The notes beneath the pieces were generated by a model that was not told the DNA's origin, did not search any database, and saw nothing but the letters and a program-made list of their open reading frames with translations. From Clostridia bacterium (GTDB lineage Bacteria; Bacillota; Clostridia; Oscillospirales; CAG-272), in NCBI GenBank assembly GCA_017507145.1, contig JAFWBJ010000005.1:1-37649 (forward strand): DNA of 37,649 bases, in the 5' to 3' direction. Made by a program: the position numbers and the translations under genes. Numbering within the stretch: the first letter of the stretch is position 1; the number at the start of each line of letters is the position of its first letter. This document shows, piece after piece, positions 1 to 8,815 of this stretch.

Positions 1-896
1 ATCTCGCCGATGCAGCGCTGACGGGCCTCGACGGCCCCCCACGCCATGTGCGGGGTGAGGCAGACGTTGGGCAGTTCGCGGACGGCGTAGAGCGGGTGAT
101 CGGCCGGCATGGGCTCGACTGAATAGACATCGACGCCCAACCCGCCGATGTGGCCCTCGCGCAGAGCATCGGCCAGTGCAGCTTCGTCAGCCACGGCGCC
201 GCGCGCAACATTGACCAAAATCACGCCCGGCTTCATGGCGGCGATCCGCGCCCGGGAGATCAGCCCGCGCGTCTCGGCGTTCAGTGGCGTATGGACCGAA
301 ATGATGTCCGCTTCCCGGCAAAGCGTGTCGATGTCGACGGCAGGATAATCGGGATCGGGCTTGCGGCGGCAGACGATCACACGGCAGCCGAAGGCCTCGG
401 CGATGCGCGCTACCTTCTTGCCGATGTTGCCGGCGCCGATAATACCCCAGGTCTTGCCGGCCAACTCGCGGAAGGGGGGCGTCAGGCGGTTTGCCACACC
501 CGAGGCGGTATAAGCGCCGCTGCGCACATAGCTGCACATGGTGGGCAGGTGGAGCATCAGCTCCAGCACCATTGCCACGGTCAGCTGTGCCACGCTGTCG
601 GTCGAGTAGCCCAGCACGTTGCAGACGCCGATGCCCCGACTGCGGCAGTAAGTGATGTCAATGTTATCAAAGCCGGTTGCGGCTACGCAGATCAGCTTCA
701 GCGCACTGGCTTCAGCCAGATTATGCTCGCCCAGCTTGACTTTGTTGATGATAACGACCTGCGCATCGCGGATGCGGGCGGCAACCTCATCGGGAGCGGT
801 GTTGGCGTAAACGGTCAGATCGGCTTGGGCGGCCAGGGGGGAAAGGTCGATGTCATCCCCCAGTGTGGCGGCATCTAACACAACAGCGTTGATCAT
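1..896 (-). CDS. D-2-hydroxyacid dehydrogenase, 3' end cut by window edge
   Basis: NAD-dependent D-2-hydroxyacid dehydrogenase of the glycerate/phosphoglycerate dehydrogenase superfamily, a cytoplasmic oxidoreductase converting 2-keto acids and D-2-hydroxy acids. In the 298 residues visible, the Rossmann motif GAGNIG lies near 154-159. The catalytic triad of the family is present: Arg in VARGAV near 232, Glu near 261, His in TPHMAWG near 283. The full family length is about 310-330 residues, so only the last few codons are missing. The start ATG at 896 is preceded by AAAGGAGA at good spacing. A sigma-A promoter lies just upstream. The substrate (hydroxypyruvate, glyoxylate or another keto acid) cannot be told from sequence; the family call is firm. 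Confidence 0.9.
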   Translation of the reverse strand, partial: MINAVVLDAATLGDDIDLSPLAAQADLTVYANTAPDEVAARIRDAQVVIINKVKLGEHNLAEASALKLICVAATGFDNIDITYCRSRGIGVCNVLGYSTDSVAQLTVAMVLELMLHLPTMCSYVRSGAYTASGVANRLTPPFRELAGKTWGIIGAGNIGKKVARIAEAFGCRVIVCRRKPDPDYPAVDIDTLCREADIISVHTPLNAETRGLISRARIAAMKPGVILVNVARGAVADEAALADALREGHIGGLGVDVYSVEPMPADHPLYAVRELPNVCLTPHMAWGAVEARQRCIGE

Positions 897-950
897 GGGA
901 ATCTCCTTTGCTTCAAACGTGCACACCGATGTGCGGTGCGATTTTTATCC

Positions 951-979
951 ATTATACCACAACGGGTCAGATTTGGCAA
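951..979 (-). promoter_or_regulatory. Sigma-A promoter of the D-2-hydroxyacid dehydrogenase gene
   Basis: Read on the minus strand, TTGCCA (979-974) and TATAAT (956-951) are separated by 17 bases. The promoter lies about 55 bases upstream of the start codon at 896. The short leader contains a 7-bp hairpin (CGCACCG/CGGTGTG) of unknown significance. Confidence 0.75.
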
Positions 980-1000
980 GGGCAATCTTCGGGGGAGGGA

Positions 1001-2293
1001 TTATTCCAGCCAACGGTTGATGGCGAAGCTTTGGTTGAGCACCAGCCACAGCTGTGGGAAATAGCGCATGATGTTCCAGACGCTCCCCCCGCGCAGCTGT
1101 TTCTCAGACAAAAGCCCAAGCTTGGCTGCGATGCTGCGGGCATCCTCAAAGTGCACGATGTGCTCGACCGGCTGGCCGTCAACGCGCACAAAATAGCGGT
1201 AATATGGCGATTGGGCGTTCTGATCAAAGGCAATGGCGGCATAGCGCTCACGCGCGCGGTCAACGGCAGCGGTGTTAGAGAGCGACTGAGCCCTCGATTC
1301 GCCGGCGACATAGGGGAGCGTCCAATCGTAGCCGTAGTTCGGGATGCCGAGGTTAAGCTTATCGGCCGGAATTTCGGTCAGCGCATAGTTGACGACCTCG
1401 CGGACGCGGTTGAGCGGCGCTACCGGCAGGGGCGGACCGTAGGTATATCCCCATTCGTAGGTCATCAGCAGTGCGGCATCGGCCGCAGCCCCCAGCGCGG
1501 CGTAATCGTGGCCTTCATACAGCAGCCCCGGCTGGTCGGCCGAAGTTTTGGGGGCCAGCGCAACGTAAACGCGGTATTCGGGTGCCAGCGCGGCGCGCAG
1601 ATCGCGGATGAACTGCGCATATGCGTCGGCGTAGATGCCGGGGATATATTCGAAATCGATGTCAACGCCGGCGTATTGCTTTTGCGGCAGAGTTTGCGCG
1701 ATATCGGCAATGAGCCGCTGCTGCTTGGCCGGATCGCGCAGCAGTTCGGCGGCCAGCTCGTTGCTGAAGGTGCCGGCCTCGGTCAGGGTGGAGACCAGCA
1801 TGATCGGCGCGACGCCGTAACTGCGGATGATGGAGATCAGCTCCTCGTCATCGATGTCGATCAGCGATCCGTCGTCCCGGATGCCATAAGTAAAGATGGT
1901 GAGACTGCTGAGATAGGGCAGGGTCTTGCGCAGAACGTCGCGGTCAATGTTGGGGTAGGCGTATCCGCCGACATCAATGCGGCCAAGCGTCGGCGGGGGC
2001 AGAGAAATAATCAGTTCTTGGCCGGGCGTGAGGGTGTTTTTTCCGCCCAGCTGGGGATTGTTTCGCCAAAGCTGATTGACCGTGATGCCAAAACGGGAGG
2101 CAACATCAAGTGCGCTTTCGCCCTGCGCAGCGGTGTATACGGCGGTGGGCTGCGTCAGCACCAGACTTTGCCCCACCACCAGCGCCGATGGATCGGTCAG
2201 CTCATTTTCGCGGATGATGCGTTCGGCCGGCAGGCCGAAGCGCCTGGCAATACCGTCCACCGTATCGCCCGATCTGACGGTGTAGATGATCAT
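1001..2293 (-). CDS. sleL: SleL/YaaH-type spore cortex-lytic N-acetylglucosaminidase (2x LysM + GH18)
   Basis: Predicted spore-germination hydrolase that cleaves cortex peptidoglycan fragments. Two LysM modules sit at about 1-47 ([17 protein letters not shown]) and 51-97. A glycoside hydrolase family 18 barrel occupies about 104-430, with the catalytic motif GVDIDFEY at 209-216, so Glu215 is the proton donor. Length (430 residues) and architecture match Bacillus YaaH/SleL. There is no signal peptide, as in YaaH, which reaches the spore through the mother cell. The start ATG at 2293 is preceded by AAGGAG. The gene is divergent from eno and upstream of the dehydrogenase. No clear sigma-A promoter was found; expression from a mother-cell sigma factor would be expected from the family but was not shown. 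Confidence 0.88.
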   Translation of the reverse strand: MIIYTVRSGDTVDGIARRFGLPAERIIRENELTDPSALVVGQSLVLTQPTAVYTAAQGESALDVASRFGITVNQLWRNNPQLGGKNTLTPGQELIISLPPPTLGRIDVGGYAYPNIDRDVLRKTLPYLSSLTIFTYGIRDDGSLIDIDDEELISIIRSYGVAPIMLVSTLTEAGTFSNELAAELLRDPAKQQRLIADIAQTLPQKQYAGVDIDFEYIPGIYADAYAQFIRDLRAALAPEYRVYVALAPKTSADQPGLLYEGHDYAALGAAADAALLMTYEWGYTYGPPLPVAPLNRVREVVNYALTEIPADKLNLGIPNYGYDWTLPYVAGESRAQSLSNTAAVDRARERYAAIAFDQNAQSPYYRYFVRVDGQPVEHIVHFEDARSIAAKLGLLSEKQLRGGSVWNIMRYFPQLWLVLNQSFAINRWLE

Positions 2294-2461
2294 TCACTCA
2301 CTCCTTTGCATGGTTTGCTATACAGTTTATGTATCAGCCGGGCAAAGGGTGTGCCGGAAAAATCTGCACGGCGCGATTTTCGCATATTCCCTCTCTGCCC
2401 AGCCAATACTACAAACAATCGCCCAAGCATGCTGGGGCGAACCAGAAAAGAGGTATTGACC

Positions 2462-3739
2462 ATGATGACCAAACCACAAATCTATCGCTGTTCCGGCCGG
2501 GAAATCCTGGATTCGCGGGGGAATCCGACCGTAGAAGCAACCGTTTTTCTGACCGACGGCACCGTTGGCGTGGCAAGTGTCCCCTCCGGGGCATCAACCG
2601 GCATCTTTGAAGCGCATGAGAAGCGGGATACCGACTCGCCCCGCTATGGCGGCAAAGGTGTGCGCGAAGCAGCGCGCGGGATCGCCTGCACCATTTCGCC
2701 CGCCCTTGAAGGGATGTACGCCTCCGACCAGGGGCAGATCGATGCCGTGATGCGCGAGCTGGACGGCACCGAGAATAAATCCTCCCTCGGCGCCAATGCC
2801 ATGTTAGCCGTCTCGCTGGCGGCTGCCCGTGCCGCCGCCAATTTCTACGGTCTGCCCATCTTCCGCTACCTTGGTGGACTGGATGCCGCACGGCTGCCGG
2901 TGCCAATGATGAACATCCTCAACGGCGGTGCGCATGCGGCCAATAATATCGATATTCAAGAGTTTATGATCCTGCCCGTCGGCGCCGGCTGCTTTGCTGA
3001 GGGTCTGCGCATGGGGGCAGAGGTTTATCACACGCTCGGCCGCTTGCTCAAGCGGGAAGGCCATGCCACGACGGTCGGTGACGAGGGCGGCTATGCGCCT
3101 AACCTTGATTCGGACGAAATGGCGCTGGAGCTGATTTGCCGTTCCATCGAGGAGGCGGGGTACGACCAGAGCGTGATCAAGCTTGCGCTGGATGCAGCGG
3201 CAAGCGAGTGGTGCGTCGATGCTGCGAAAGGGAAGTATCGCCTGCCCAAGCGGGGCACCGAGCTGAGCGCCGATGCGCTGATCGACCGCTGGGAGAAGCT
3301 GTGGTCAAGCTATCCCATCGTCTCGCTGGAGGATGGGCTGGACCAGCAGGATATGGCGGGCTGGGTCAAACTGACCGAACGCCTGGGCAACCGCATGATG
3401 CTGGTCGGTGATGATCTGTTCGTGACCAACACGGCGCGTCTGCGCGAAGGCATCGCACAGGGGGCGGGGAATGCAATTCTGATCAAGCCCAATCAGATCG
3501 GTACGCTCAGCGAAACACTCGACGTTGTGCGAACCGCCGCTGAGCATCATTATCGCTTTATTCTCTCCCACCGCTCGGGCGAGACCGAGGACACAACGCT
3601 CGCCGACCTCGCGGTTGCCCTCAACGCACCGTATATCAAAACCGGCGCGCCCTGCCGCAGTGAGCGGGTTGCCAAATATAACCGTTTGCTGCGCATTGAA
3701 TCCGCTCTCGGCGGTAAGGCAGCCTACGGCGGATATTAA
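2462..3739 (+). CDS. eno: Enolase
   Basis: Glycolytic enolase, 2-phosphoglycerate to phosphoenolpyruvate, cytoplasmic. The 425-residue length is usual. Landmarks: mobile-loop SGASTG at 42-47, [10 protein letters not shown] carrying the acid/base Glu, the metal-site segments SLEDGL and [15 protein letters not shown] carrying the catalytic Lys, and the signature SHRSGETED. The open frame runs much further upstream with no stop, but that part is antisense to the LysM-GH18 gene. The start was placed at 2462 because AAGAGG lies 8 bases before it; a second ATG follows at 2465. The gene stands alone (no gap/pgk/gpm neighbours) and ends in a strong terminator. Confidence 0.97.
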   Translation: MMTKPQIYRCSGREILDSRGNPTVEATVFLTDGTVGVASVPSGASTGIFEAHEKRDTDSPRYGGKGVREAARGIACTISPALEGMYASDQGQIDAVMRELDGTENKSSLGANAMLAVSLAAARAAANFYGLPIFRYLGGLDAARLPVPMMNILNGGAHAANNIDIQEFMILPVGAGCFAEGLRMGAEVYHTLGRLLKREGHATTVGDEGGYAPNLDSDEMALELICRSIEEAGYDQSVIKLALDAAASEWCVDAAKGKYRLPKRGTELSADALIDRWEKLWSSYPIVSLEDGLDQQDMAGWVKLTERLGNRMMLVGDDLFVTNTARLREGIAQGAGNAILIKPNQIGTLSETLDVVRTAAEHHYRFILSHRSGETEDTTLADLAVALNAPYIKTGAPCRSERVAKYNRLLRIESALGGKAAYGGY

Positions 3740-3741
3740 AG

Positions 3742-3776
3742 AGAAAATCCCGCGCTCACCGAGCGCGGGATTTTCT
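3742..3776 (+). terminator. Rho-independent terminator of eno
   Basis: A perfect 16-bp stem (AGAAAATCCCGCGCTC pairing with its complement) closed by an ACC loop, two bases after the eno stop codon. The 3' arm ends in TTTTCT and is followed by TGGTTTT. Confidence 0.93.
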
Positions 3777-3848
3777 TGGTTTTATGGCGAAAGGCAGTCA
3801 ACAAACCGCCTCCTGCATCGAATGCTGCAAGGATTTTGGGAAAATAAC

Positions 3849-3877
3849 TTGACAGAACGATTGTTCTGTGATAAAAT
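3849..3877 (+). promoter_or_regulatory. Sigma-A promoter of the 3955-5420 operon
   Basis: TTGACA at 3849-3854, a 17-base spacer, and TAAAAT at 3872-3877. The predicted transcription start is near 3884, giving a leader of about 70 bases. A LexA-type dyad occupies the end of the -35 element and most of the spacer, an ideal position for repression. Confidence 0.88.
3853..3868. promoter_or_regulatory. LexA (DinR) operator, SOS box
   Basis: A 16-base dyad CAGAAC-GATT-GTTCTG. Its core GAAC-N4-GTTC is the established LexA/DinR recognition sequence of Firmicutes (consensus CGAACRNRYGTTCG). Both half-sites are perfect, with extra symmetric CA/TG flanks, and the site is embedded between the -35 and -10 elements. 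The motif and position are seen directly; LexA control is inferred. Confidence 0.82.
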
Positions 3878-3954
3878 AAAAGGACAAGTATCGAAAAATG
3901 TATACCTATCCATATTACAATATTATTGTATCACAAAACTGGGAGGAAGTCAAG

Positions 3955-4581
3955 ATGAAAAGCGAATTGTTTACAATTTATTCACAAAACCCGCTTTCCG
4001 TTGCCGCATTGTCGGCGATCAGCGAGGGGAATGCGGCCGAATTGCTGCTGGCGGCGAATGCCGACACCGCACCGCATGGCCTGGTATTGACCGAAGCCGA
4101 AGCGCGTGCGGTGGTCGAAGCGCAGCAGGTTTCGCTGATGAGTGCAGGCCGCCTTGACTTTTCGGGAACTCTCCCTGCGAAGATTGCGCGCGCCTTTTGC
4201 GATTCCCCATACATCCATCAAGCCGACTGGGCCGAGACGATCTCTGTGCTGATTGATCTCTTCTATGACATCAAAAACACCTATGATGCGTCCGATACAG
4301 CCGGACGAACGGCTTACGCGCTCGCGGATGATGCACTGCTCGCCCGGATGCGCCGCTGGTTTGACGATCCCGCCTGCGGCTCACTTGCGCGGCTGGGCGA
4401 TCTGCTGCAGGCGATGGCCGAACGTCTGCGCTGGGGCTTTTCGGCCGACGAACCCGATCGGCGGGGCATCGCGCTGTATGGCCTCGACACGCGCGCATGG
4501 CTTGAGGAGCGCGATCTGCGCGAGGATTTTTTCGATCAATCTGCTGAATTTTCGGTATCCGATCTCCTCGGCGCCGATTGA
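3955..4581 (+). CDS. Uncharacterised protein, first gene of LexA-controlled operon (DUF6323-like)
   Basis: A 208-residue soluble protein with no signal peptide, membrane segment or catalytic motif that I recognise. From memory it resembles the clostridial family DUF6323; a shared segment is the FCDSPYI stretch, followed by WAETISVLIDLFYDIKN. The start ATG at 3955 was chosen over an upstream in-frame ATG at 3898 because GGGAGGAAG lies 5-13 bases before 3955, while 3898 has no ribosome binding site. The next gene begins 14 bases after the stop, so the two are translationally close and co-transcribed from the LexA-box promoter. Function is unknown. DNA-damage induction would be predicted from the operator. 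Confidence 0.8.
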   Translation: MKSELFTIYSQNPLSVAALSAISEGNAAELLLAANADTAPHGLVLTEAEARAVVEAQQVSLMSAGRLDFSGTLPAKIARAFCDSPYIHQADWAETISVLIDLFYDIKNTYDASDTAGRTAYALADDALLARMRRWFDDPACGSLARLGDLLQAMAERLRWGFSADEPDRRGIALYGLDTRAWLEERDLREDFFDQSAEFSVSDLLGAD

Positions 4582-4595
4582 GAGGGGGACTACTT

Positions 4596-5420
4596 ATGCA
4601 TGAAATCATTCGTCCCGGCGTGATCAATCCTGCCGAGCTGTGTGAAGAAGATTATCTGCGCACGCTGATCGGTGCCGCTGTGCGCACCGGCGGTATCGAC
4701 CGACACGACATGGTCCGCCTGGCCGATCAGTTTTTGTATCTGCTTGCTGCCGAGGCGGGGGAGTTTACCCAGCATACCAGCACCTCGCTTCCAACCGAGC
4801 AGGTCGATCAGCTTTACGCCTCGATCTGCTACACCGTCAGCCTCGCGCTGATGCCGCTTTCACCCGACGATGCCGTTGCTCGTCTGCGCGGTGTACCGCT
4901 GAAGGAAATCTTCATGGCCGGGCGAGGTGTGTTGGATCAAAAGATCCGTGCGGTTTCACGCTTCATGCCGATCCTGCGGGCATCGGCCATCGAGGTTGAG
5001 CATGCGCCCTACCGGTTTGTCTGCCAGCACGCTGATCGGGCTTTCTTTCGGGGGTATAACAGCCGCTTTGCCGCTCATGCGCTGGATTGGATACCGGCCT
5101 ATCTCCCCTGCCTGCCGCTGACGCGAGCGGGCGGGATCCTTTATCTGCGGGCCTATCTGCAGGCACTGCATACCGAGAATCTGATCTGCCGTGCGGCACC
5201 GAGTGCGCTGTTTGGCCGTTTATCCGAGCGTCATCCGAGCGGGACGCCGACGGGGGGCGAGCTGGCTGACCATAATCTCTGTGCCCTTCTGCTCGACAGC
5301 CTTGCCGCGCATACTGCGCCCAACGCGGTAATCGATCGCCTTGGCCTGCGCGGAAGGGCGGCGGATTATGCACGGCGGTACTATCTGGATTTTGCGGCAC
5401 CCGCCGAGAAAAAGGGATGA
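4596..5420 (+). CDS. Uncharacterised protein, second gene of LexA-controlled operon (DUF6179-like)
   Basis: A 274-residue, probably soluble, largely helical protein. From memory it resembles DUF6179, a clostridial family that I recall next to DUF6323 genes. The conserved-looking segments are SICYTVSLALMP and the C-terminal third, with FFRGYNSRF and LRAYLQALHTENLIC. No enzymatic motif was recognised. The ATG at 4596 follows GAGAGGGGG at 7-8 bases; an in-frame TTG at 4578 overlaps the previous stop and is less likely. No clear terminator separates it from the strong holB promoter that starts 13 bases after its stop. Its role is unknown; the shared operon suggests it works with the 3955-4581 product. 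Confidence 0.78.
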   Translation: MHEIIRPGVINPAELCEEDYLRTLIGAAVRTGGIDRHDMVRLADQFLYLLAAEAGEFTQHTSTSLPTEQVDQLYASICYTVSLALMPLSPDDAVARLRGVPLKEIFMAGRGVLDQKIRAVSRFMPILRASAIEVEHAPYRFVCQHADRAFFRGYNSRFAAHALDWIPAYLPCLPLTRAGGILYLRAYLQALHTENLICRAAPSALFGRLSERHPSGTPTGGELADHNLCALLLDSLAAHTAPNAVIDRLGLRGRAADYARRYYLDFAAPAEKKG

Positions 5421-5433
5421 TTTTTCCGATACC

Positions 5434-5462
5434 TTGACAGCGGGGCGGATATTTGATATAAT
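5434..5462 (+). promoter_or_regulatory. Consensus sigma-A promoter of holB-ricT
   Basis: TTGACA at 5434-5439, exactly 17 bases, then TATAAT at 5457-5462: a 12/12 match to the sigma-A consensus. It begins 13 bases after the upstream operon ends and should make holB expression independent of the SOS-type operon. Confidence 0.92.
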
Positions 5463-5493
5463 ATAATGGAGACTATCCAAAGGAGGGCTGGAT

Positions 5494-6522
5494 TTGCGCA
5501 GATACTTTTCTGATTTGATCGGCAACGATACCCTTTGCGCACGTCTGGGCGCCGAATTGGAAGAAGGGCGGCTGTCCCATGCCTATCTGATCGTAGGACC
5601 GCCCGGCTCGGGCAAGCATACGCTGGCCCGTTGTCTCGCGGCGGCACTTGCCTGTGAAGCGCGGGAGACGGCAGATGCGGTCCCCTGCGGAAAATGCGCC
5701 GCATGTCAATCGATTTTAGCTGACCGCGATCCCGATGTGATCAGCATCAGCCGCGGTGAGCGTATGACGCTGGGGGTCGAGCAGCTGCGCGAAATGATGG
5801 AGGAGCTGTACATCGCGCCAAACTGGCATGAGGATAAGATCTACATCATCGAAGATGCACAGACCATGACGGCGCAGGCGCAGAACGCGCTGTTGATTGC
5901 GTTGGAGGAGCCCCCTCCGCATGTGCGCTTTTTTCTGCTCTGCACCGACCCCGATGCCATGCTGGAAACGGTTCGCAGCCGCGCACAGATGCTCCGGATG
6001 GCCTACATTCTGCCCGAGCAGATGCGCGATTGGCTTTGCCGGCATGACCGGCGGGTGGCGGCACTGGCTGAGTCAAATCCAGAAGAGTTTGCCGCGATCA
6101 CGCTGACGGCGGACGGCAGCATCGGCGCGGCGCTGGGCTTGCTTGATGCAAGACGGCGCAAACCGGTGATGGCCCGGCGCGAGCAGGCGGAGCAGCTTTT
6201 GCGGCTTTTCACCGCCCGCCACACCCCGACGGAGGTACTGGCTGCGATTCATGCGCTTCCCCAGAAGCGGGACGAAGCCGCAGCGCTGTTGAATTTGGCC
6301 GCCCTTGGTGCCCGCGATCTGCTGGCCATCAAGCGTGCGCCCGAATGCAGACTTTGCTTTTATATCAACCGCGAAACGGTGCAGACCATGGCCGAACAGA
6401 TTTCGGTCGCTGCGCTGCTTCGCCTGCAGGATGCCATTGCGGCCGCGCAGACAGCGCTTGAACGCAATGCCAATTTGCGCATCACCTGGCTGACCTTTGC
6501 CCAGAGTACGGGCTTGCTGTGA
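5494..6522 (+). CDS. holB: DNA polymerase III delta-prime subunit
   Basis: Clamp-loader subunit delta-prime, part of the complex that loads the beta clamp on DNA. It is a 342-residue AAA+ protein with Walker A GPPGSGKH at 35-42 and a zinc module built from Cys54 and CGKCAAC (Cys65, 68, 71). It has the Walker B-like IIEDAQ at 118-123 and NALLIALEEPP near 131-141. The sensor/arginine motif SRC is RSRA (161-164) here, with Cys replaced by Ala. The start is TTG at 5494, preceded by AAAGGAGGG at ideal spacing; no ATG fits. HolB next to ricT is standard Firmicutes synteny and separates this from dnaX, which would be longer. Confidence 0.92.
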   Translation: MRRYFSDLIGNDTLCARLGAELEEGRLSHAYLIVGPPGSGKHTLARCLAAALACEARETADAVPCGKCAACQSILADRDPDVISISRGERMTLGVEQLREMMEELYIAPNWHEDKIYIIEDAQTMTAQAQNALLIALEEPPPHVRFFLLCTDPDAMLETVRSRAQMLRMAYILPEQMRDWLCRHDRRVAALAESNPEEFAAITLTADGSIGAALGLLDARRRKPVMARREQAEQLLRLFTARHTPTEVLAAIHALPQKRDEAAALLNLAALGARDLLAIKRAPECRLCFYINRETVQTMAEQISVAALLRLQDAIAAAQTALERNANLRITWLTFAQSTGLL

Positions 6523-6544
6523 TGCAGAATGAATGTGAGAAAGG

Positions 6545-6565
6545 AAGCCTCCTTTGGGGAGGCTT
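6545..6565 (+). promoter_or_regulatory. Hairpin containing the only plausible ricT ribosome binding site
   Basis: An 8-bp perfect stem AAGCCTCC/GGAGGCTT with a 5-base loop lies between holB and ricT. The 3' arm supplies GGGGAGG, the only Shine-Dalgarno candidate, though 14 bases from the ATG at 6577, which is long. No T-run follows, so it is not a normal terminator. Confidence 0.5.
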
Positions 6566-6576
6566 GGTGATCGGAT

Positions 6577-7779
6577 ATGCAAGACGAAAACAAGAAGAGT
6601 AATCCTCGCACGGCTGACAAGAGCGCACAGGGCGAACAGGCATCGGGCGAGCGAAAGACCCACCGCGGTTCGCGCGGCGGACGGGGGCGCGGTGGACGCG
6701 GACGCGGCGGGCGAGGCCGAAACGGCCAGCGCAAGCCACGCACCGATGCACCGCGTTCCGAAATACCCGAAGCGCCCGAACTGCAGCAGACCAAAGCGCC
6801 GGCAAAGGAGCCGGAGACTCTGGTGCGTCCGGCAGAAGCGCTCGCAACTGAGGTAGAGCTTTCCGAGCAGGCACTGCGTTTGCTTGAGGATGAGGAGACC
6901 GCCGCGCGGGTGCAGCCGCCGGAGAACCCGGTTGAGGTCATTGGCGTGCGCTTCAAGACGGCGGGCAAGGTCTATTATTTTGACCCGTGCGGAATCCAGG
7001 CGCCAAAGAACAGTTACGTTGTCGTTGAGACGGCGCGCGGAACCGAGTTCGGTCAGGTCGCGCTGGGCAATAAGATCGTGGATGCGGCACAGATCGTGCC
7101 CCCGCTCCGCCCCGTTCTGCGTGCGGCCACGGCTGAAGATCAGGCGAAGAACGAGGAGAACCGGCGCAAGGAGAAGGAAGCTTTCCGGATCTGTCAGGAG
7201 AAGATCGCCGAGCATGGTCTGGAGATGAAGCTGGTCGATGTGGAATACACCTTTGACCGCTCTAAGCTACTTTTCTACTTCACCTCCGAGGGGCGTGTCG
7301 ATTTCCGCGATCTGGTCAAGCACCTCGCGTCCATCTTCCGCACCCGCATTGAACTGCGCCAGATCGGTATCCGCGATGAGGCGAAGCTGATGGGCGGCCT
7401 CGGCATCTGCGGCCGGCCGCTGTGCTGTGCGTCGTTCCTGTCGGATTTTGTGCAGGTGTCGATCAAGATGGCTAAGGAGCAGAGCCTGTCGCTTAACTCG
7501 ACCAAGATCTCGGGCGTCTGCGGCCGTCTGATGTGCTGCCTGCGCTACGAGAGTGAGGTCTACGAAGAGGAGCTCCGCCGGTCGCCGGCAGTTGATGCGA
7601 TTGTGCGCACGCCTGACGGGACCGGTGTGGTGACCGAGGTCAACCCGCTGGTCGGTACGGTGCGTGTCCGCTTCCCCGAAAATACGCCGCCGCCGAAGCT
7701 CTACCCCCGCGATGAGGTCAAAGTGATCGGCCGGGCAGGGAAGGGCGGACGTCCGGACGAGATTCACGAGGATGCATAA
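6577..7779 (+). CDS. ricT: RicT/YaaT (PSP1 domain) with N-terminal RGG-rich extension
   Basis: Homologue of Bacillus RicT (YaaT), which with RicA and RicF forms the Y-complex that directs RNase Y in mRNA maturation and affects sporulation and competence. The PSP1 region starts near residue 117. Both cysteine motifs that ligate iron-sulfur clusters in the Ric complex are intact: CGRPLCC (278-284) and CGRLMCC (315-321). At 400 residues it is about 125 longer than the Bacillus protein. The excess is mostly a disordered N-terminus of about 115 residues with an Arg-Gly block at 30-50 (RGGRGRGG type), like eukaryotic RNA-binding RGG boxes. No other in-frame start lies upstream (a stop is at 6568). 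The stop overlaps the next gene by 8 bases. Confidence 0.9.
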   Translation: MQDENKKSNPRTADKSAQGEQASGERKTHRGSRGGRGRGGRGRGGRGRNGQRKPRTDAPRSEIPEAPELQQTKAPAKEPETLVRPAEALATEVELSEQALRLLEDEETAARVQPPENPVEVIGVRFKTAGKVYYFDPCGIQAPKNSYVVVETARGTEFGQVALGNKIVDAAQIVPPLRPVLRAATAEDQAKNEENRRKEKEAFRICQEKIAEHGLEMKLVDVEYTFDRSKLLFYFTSEGRVDFRDLVKHLASIFRTRIELRQIGIRDEAKLMGGLGICGRPLCCASFLSDFVQVSIKMAKEQSLSLNSTKISGVCGRLMCCLRYESEVYEEELRRSPAVDAIVRTPDGTGVVTEVNPLVGTVRVRFPENTPPPKLYPRDEVKVIGRAGKGGRPDEIHEDA

Positions 7780-8815
7780 GCACTGCCTTGTGCTCGAGGG
7801 GGGCGCGGCGCGCTATCCCGCTGTGGATTTTCTGCGCGGCTTTTCCATCTTTACCGTGGTGCTGATGCACCTGCTGCAAAGTTTCGTTCCCTCTCTGCCA
7901 ACGTTGCTCTACCAGGCGGCCGCACTGGGCGGGACCGGTGCACATGTCTTCCTTTTTTGCTCCGGATTTGGGCTGTTCTATTCCTATCTGCGTGCCCCCG
8001 TATCGCTGGGCAGCTTCTTTTCGCGCCGCTTTGGACGGGTTTACTGCGCCTATCTGCCGGTTGTGTTGGTCTCGGCGCTCGTTCCTTCTCTTTATGCCGG
8101 CGCTGACCGGTTGGGGGCGCTGCTGTCCCATGTACTGCTGTACAAAATGTTCGTGCCCCGGTATGCCGAGAGTTTCGGGATGCAGTTCTGGTTCGTCTCG
8201 ACCATTCTGCAGCTCTACCTGCTCTTCATTCCGCTCTGCCTTTTGCGCAGACGGATGGGCGGGATGCGCCGCCTGGTTTGGCTGGCGCTCGGGCTGAGCG
8301 TGGGCTGGTGGGTTTTCCTTGCTGTGACAGGCCTTTATGTCGAGCGCATCTGGAACAGCTTTTGCCTGCAGTTCCTCTGGGAATTTGTCCTCGGCATGGC
8401 GGTGGCGGAGCATTTGCACGGCGGTGGCAGGATCTGCCTGCGGCGGGGGACCCTGGCGCTGACGGCAGTGCTCGGCCTTGGCTTGCAGGCCGGTATTTCG
8501 CTGTGGGGCGGCTATCCCCTGCGGCTTTTCAATGATCTGCCCTCGCTCTTTGGTTACGGTGCCCTGGTGCTTTTGCTGTATCACGTTGCCGGTAATGCGA
8601 TCCGTCGCCTCTTCGGGGCCCTCTCGCGGATGGCGTATGCCTGGTATCTGACGCATTTTCTGGTCTTTACGCTTGTCTTCACCTGCTGCCCGGACGGAAT
8701 CGCGGCAGAGCTTGGCTTTGGCTTCGCGGCCTTCGCACTGAGTCTGCTTGCGGCATGGGGATACAGCGCGCTACTTTCGGTTTGGATGCCGAAACAGAAG
8801 GAGAAACGCATATGA
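7772..8815 (+). CDS. Membrane acyltransferase, acyltransferase-3 family
   Basis: A 347-residue polytopic membrane protein with about ten hydrophobic segments. It opens with the family hallmark RYPAVDFLRGFSIFTVVLMHLL, in which the loop Arg and membrane His are the conserved positions (compare R.x10.H in OatA/NodX-type enzymes). Members transfer acyl groups, usually acetyl, to extracytoplasmic sugars of peptidoglycan, polysaccharide or lipid; the acceptor here is unknown. There is no C-terminal SGNH domain. The gene overlaps the ricT stop by 8 bases and the following zinc-ribbon gene by 4, so it is translationally coupled in this operon. Its position in the ricT locus is unusual. Confidence 0.85.
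   Translation: MHKHCLVLEGGAARYPAVDFLRGFSIFTVVLMHLLQSFVPSLPTLLYQAAALGGTGAHVFLFCSGFGLFYSYLRAPVSLGSFFSRRFGRVYCAYLPVVLVSALVPSLYAGADRLGALLSHVLLYKMFVPRYAESFGMQFWFVSTILQLYLLFIPLCLLRRRMGGMRRLVWLALGLSVGWWVFLAVTGLYVERIWNSFCLQFLWEFVLGMAVAEHLHGGGRICLRRGTLALTAVLGLGLQAGISLWGGYPLRLFNDLPSLFGYGALVLLLYHVAGNAIRRLFGALSRMAYAWYLTHFLVFTLVFTCCPDGIAAELGFGFAAFALSLLAAWGYSALLSVWMPKQKEKRI

Noticed and set aside
908-2461. Open reading frame fused in frame to the front of eno (943 codons)
   Set aside because: It is antisense to the LysM-GH18 gene, has no binding site, and enolase homology begins at 2462. Absence of stops reflects GC-rich codon use on the other strand.
5494-6522. Assignment of this clamp-loader gene as dnaX
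   Set aside because: The length is 342 residues, the AAA+ sensor motif is altered, and it lies next to ricT, all typical of delta-prime (holB).
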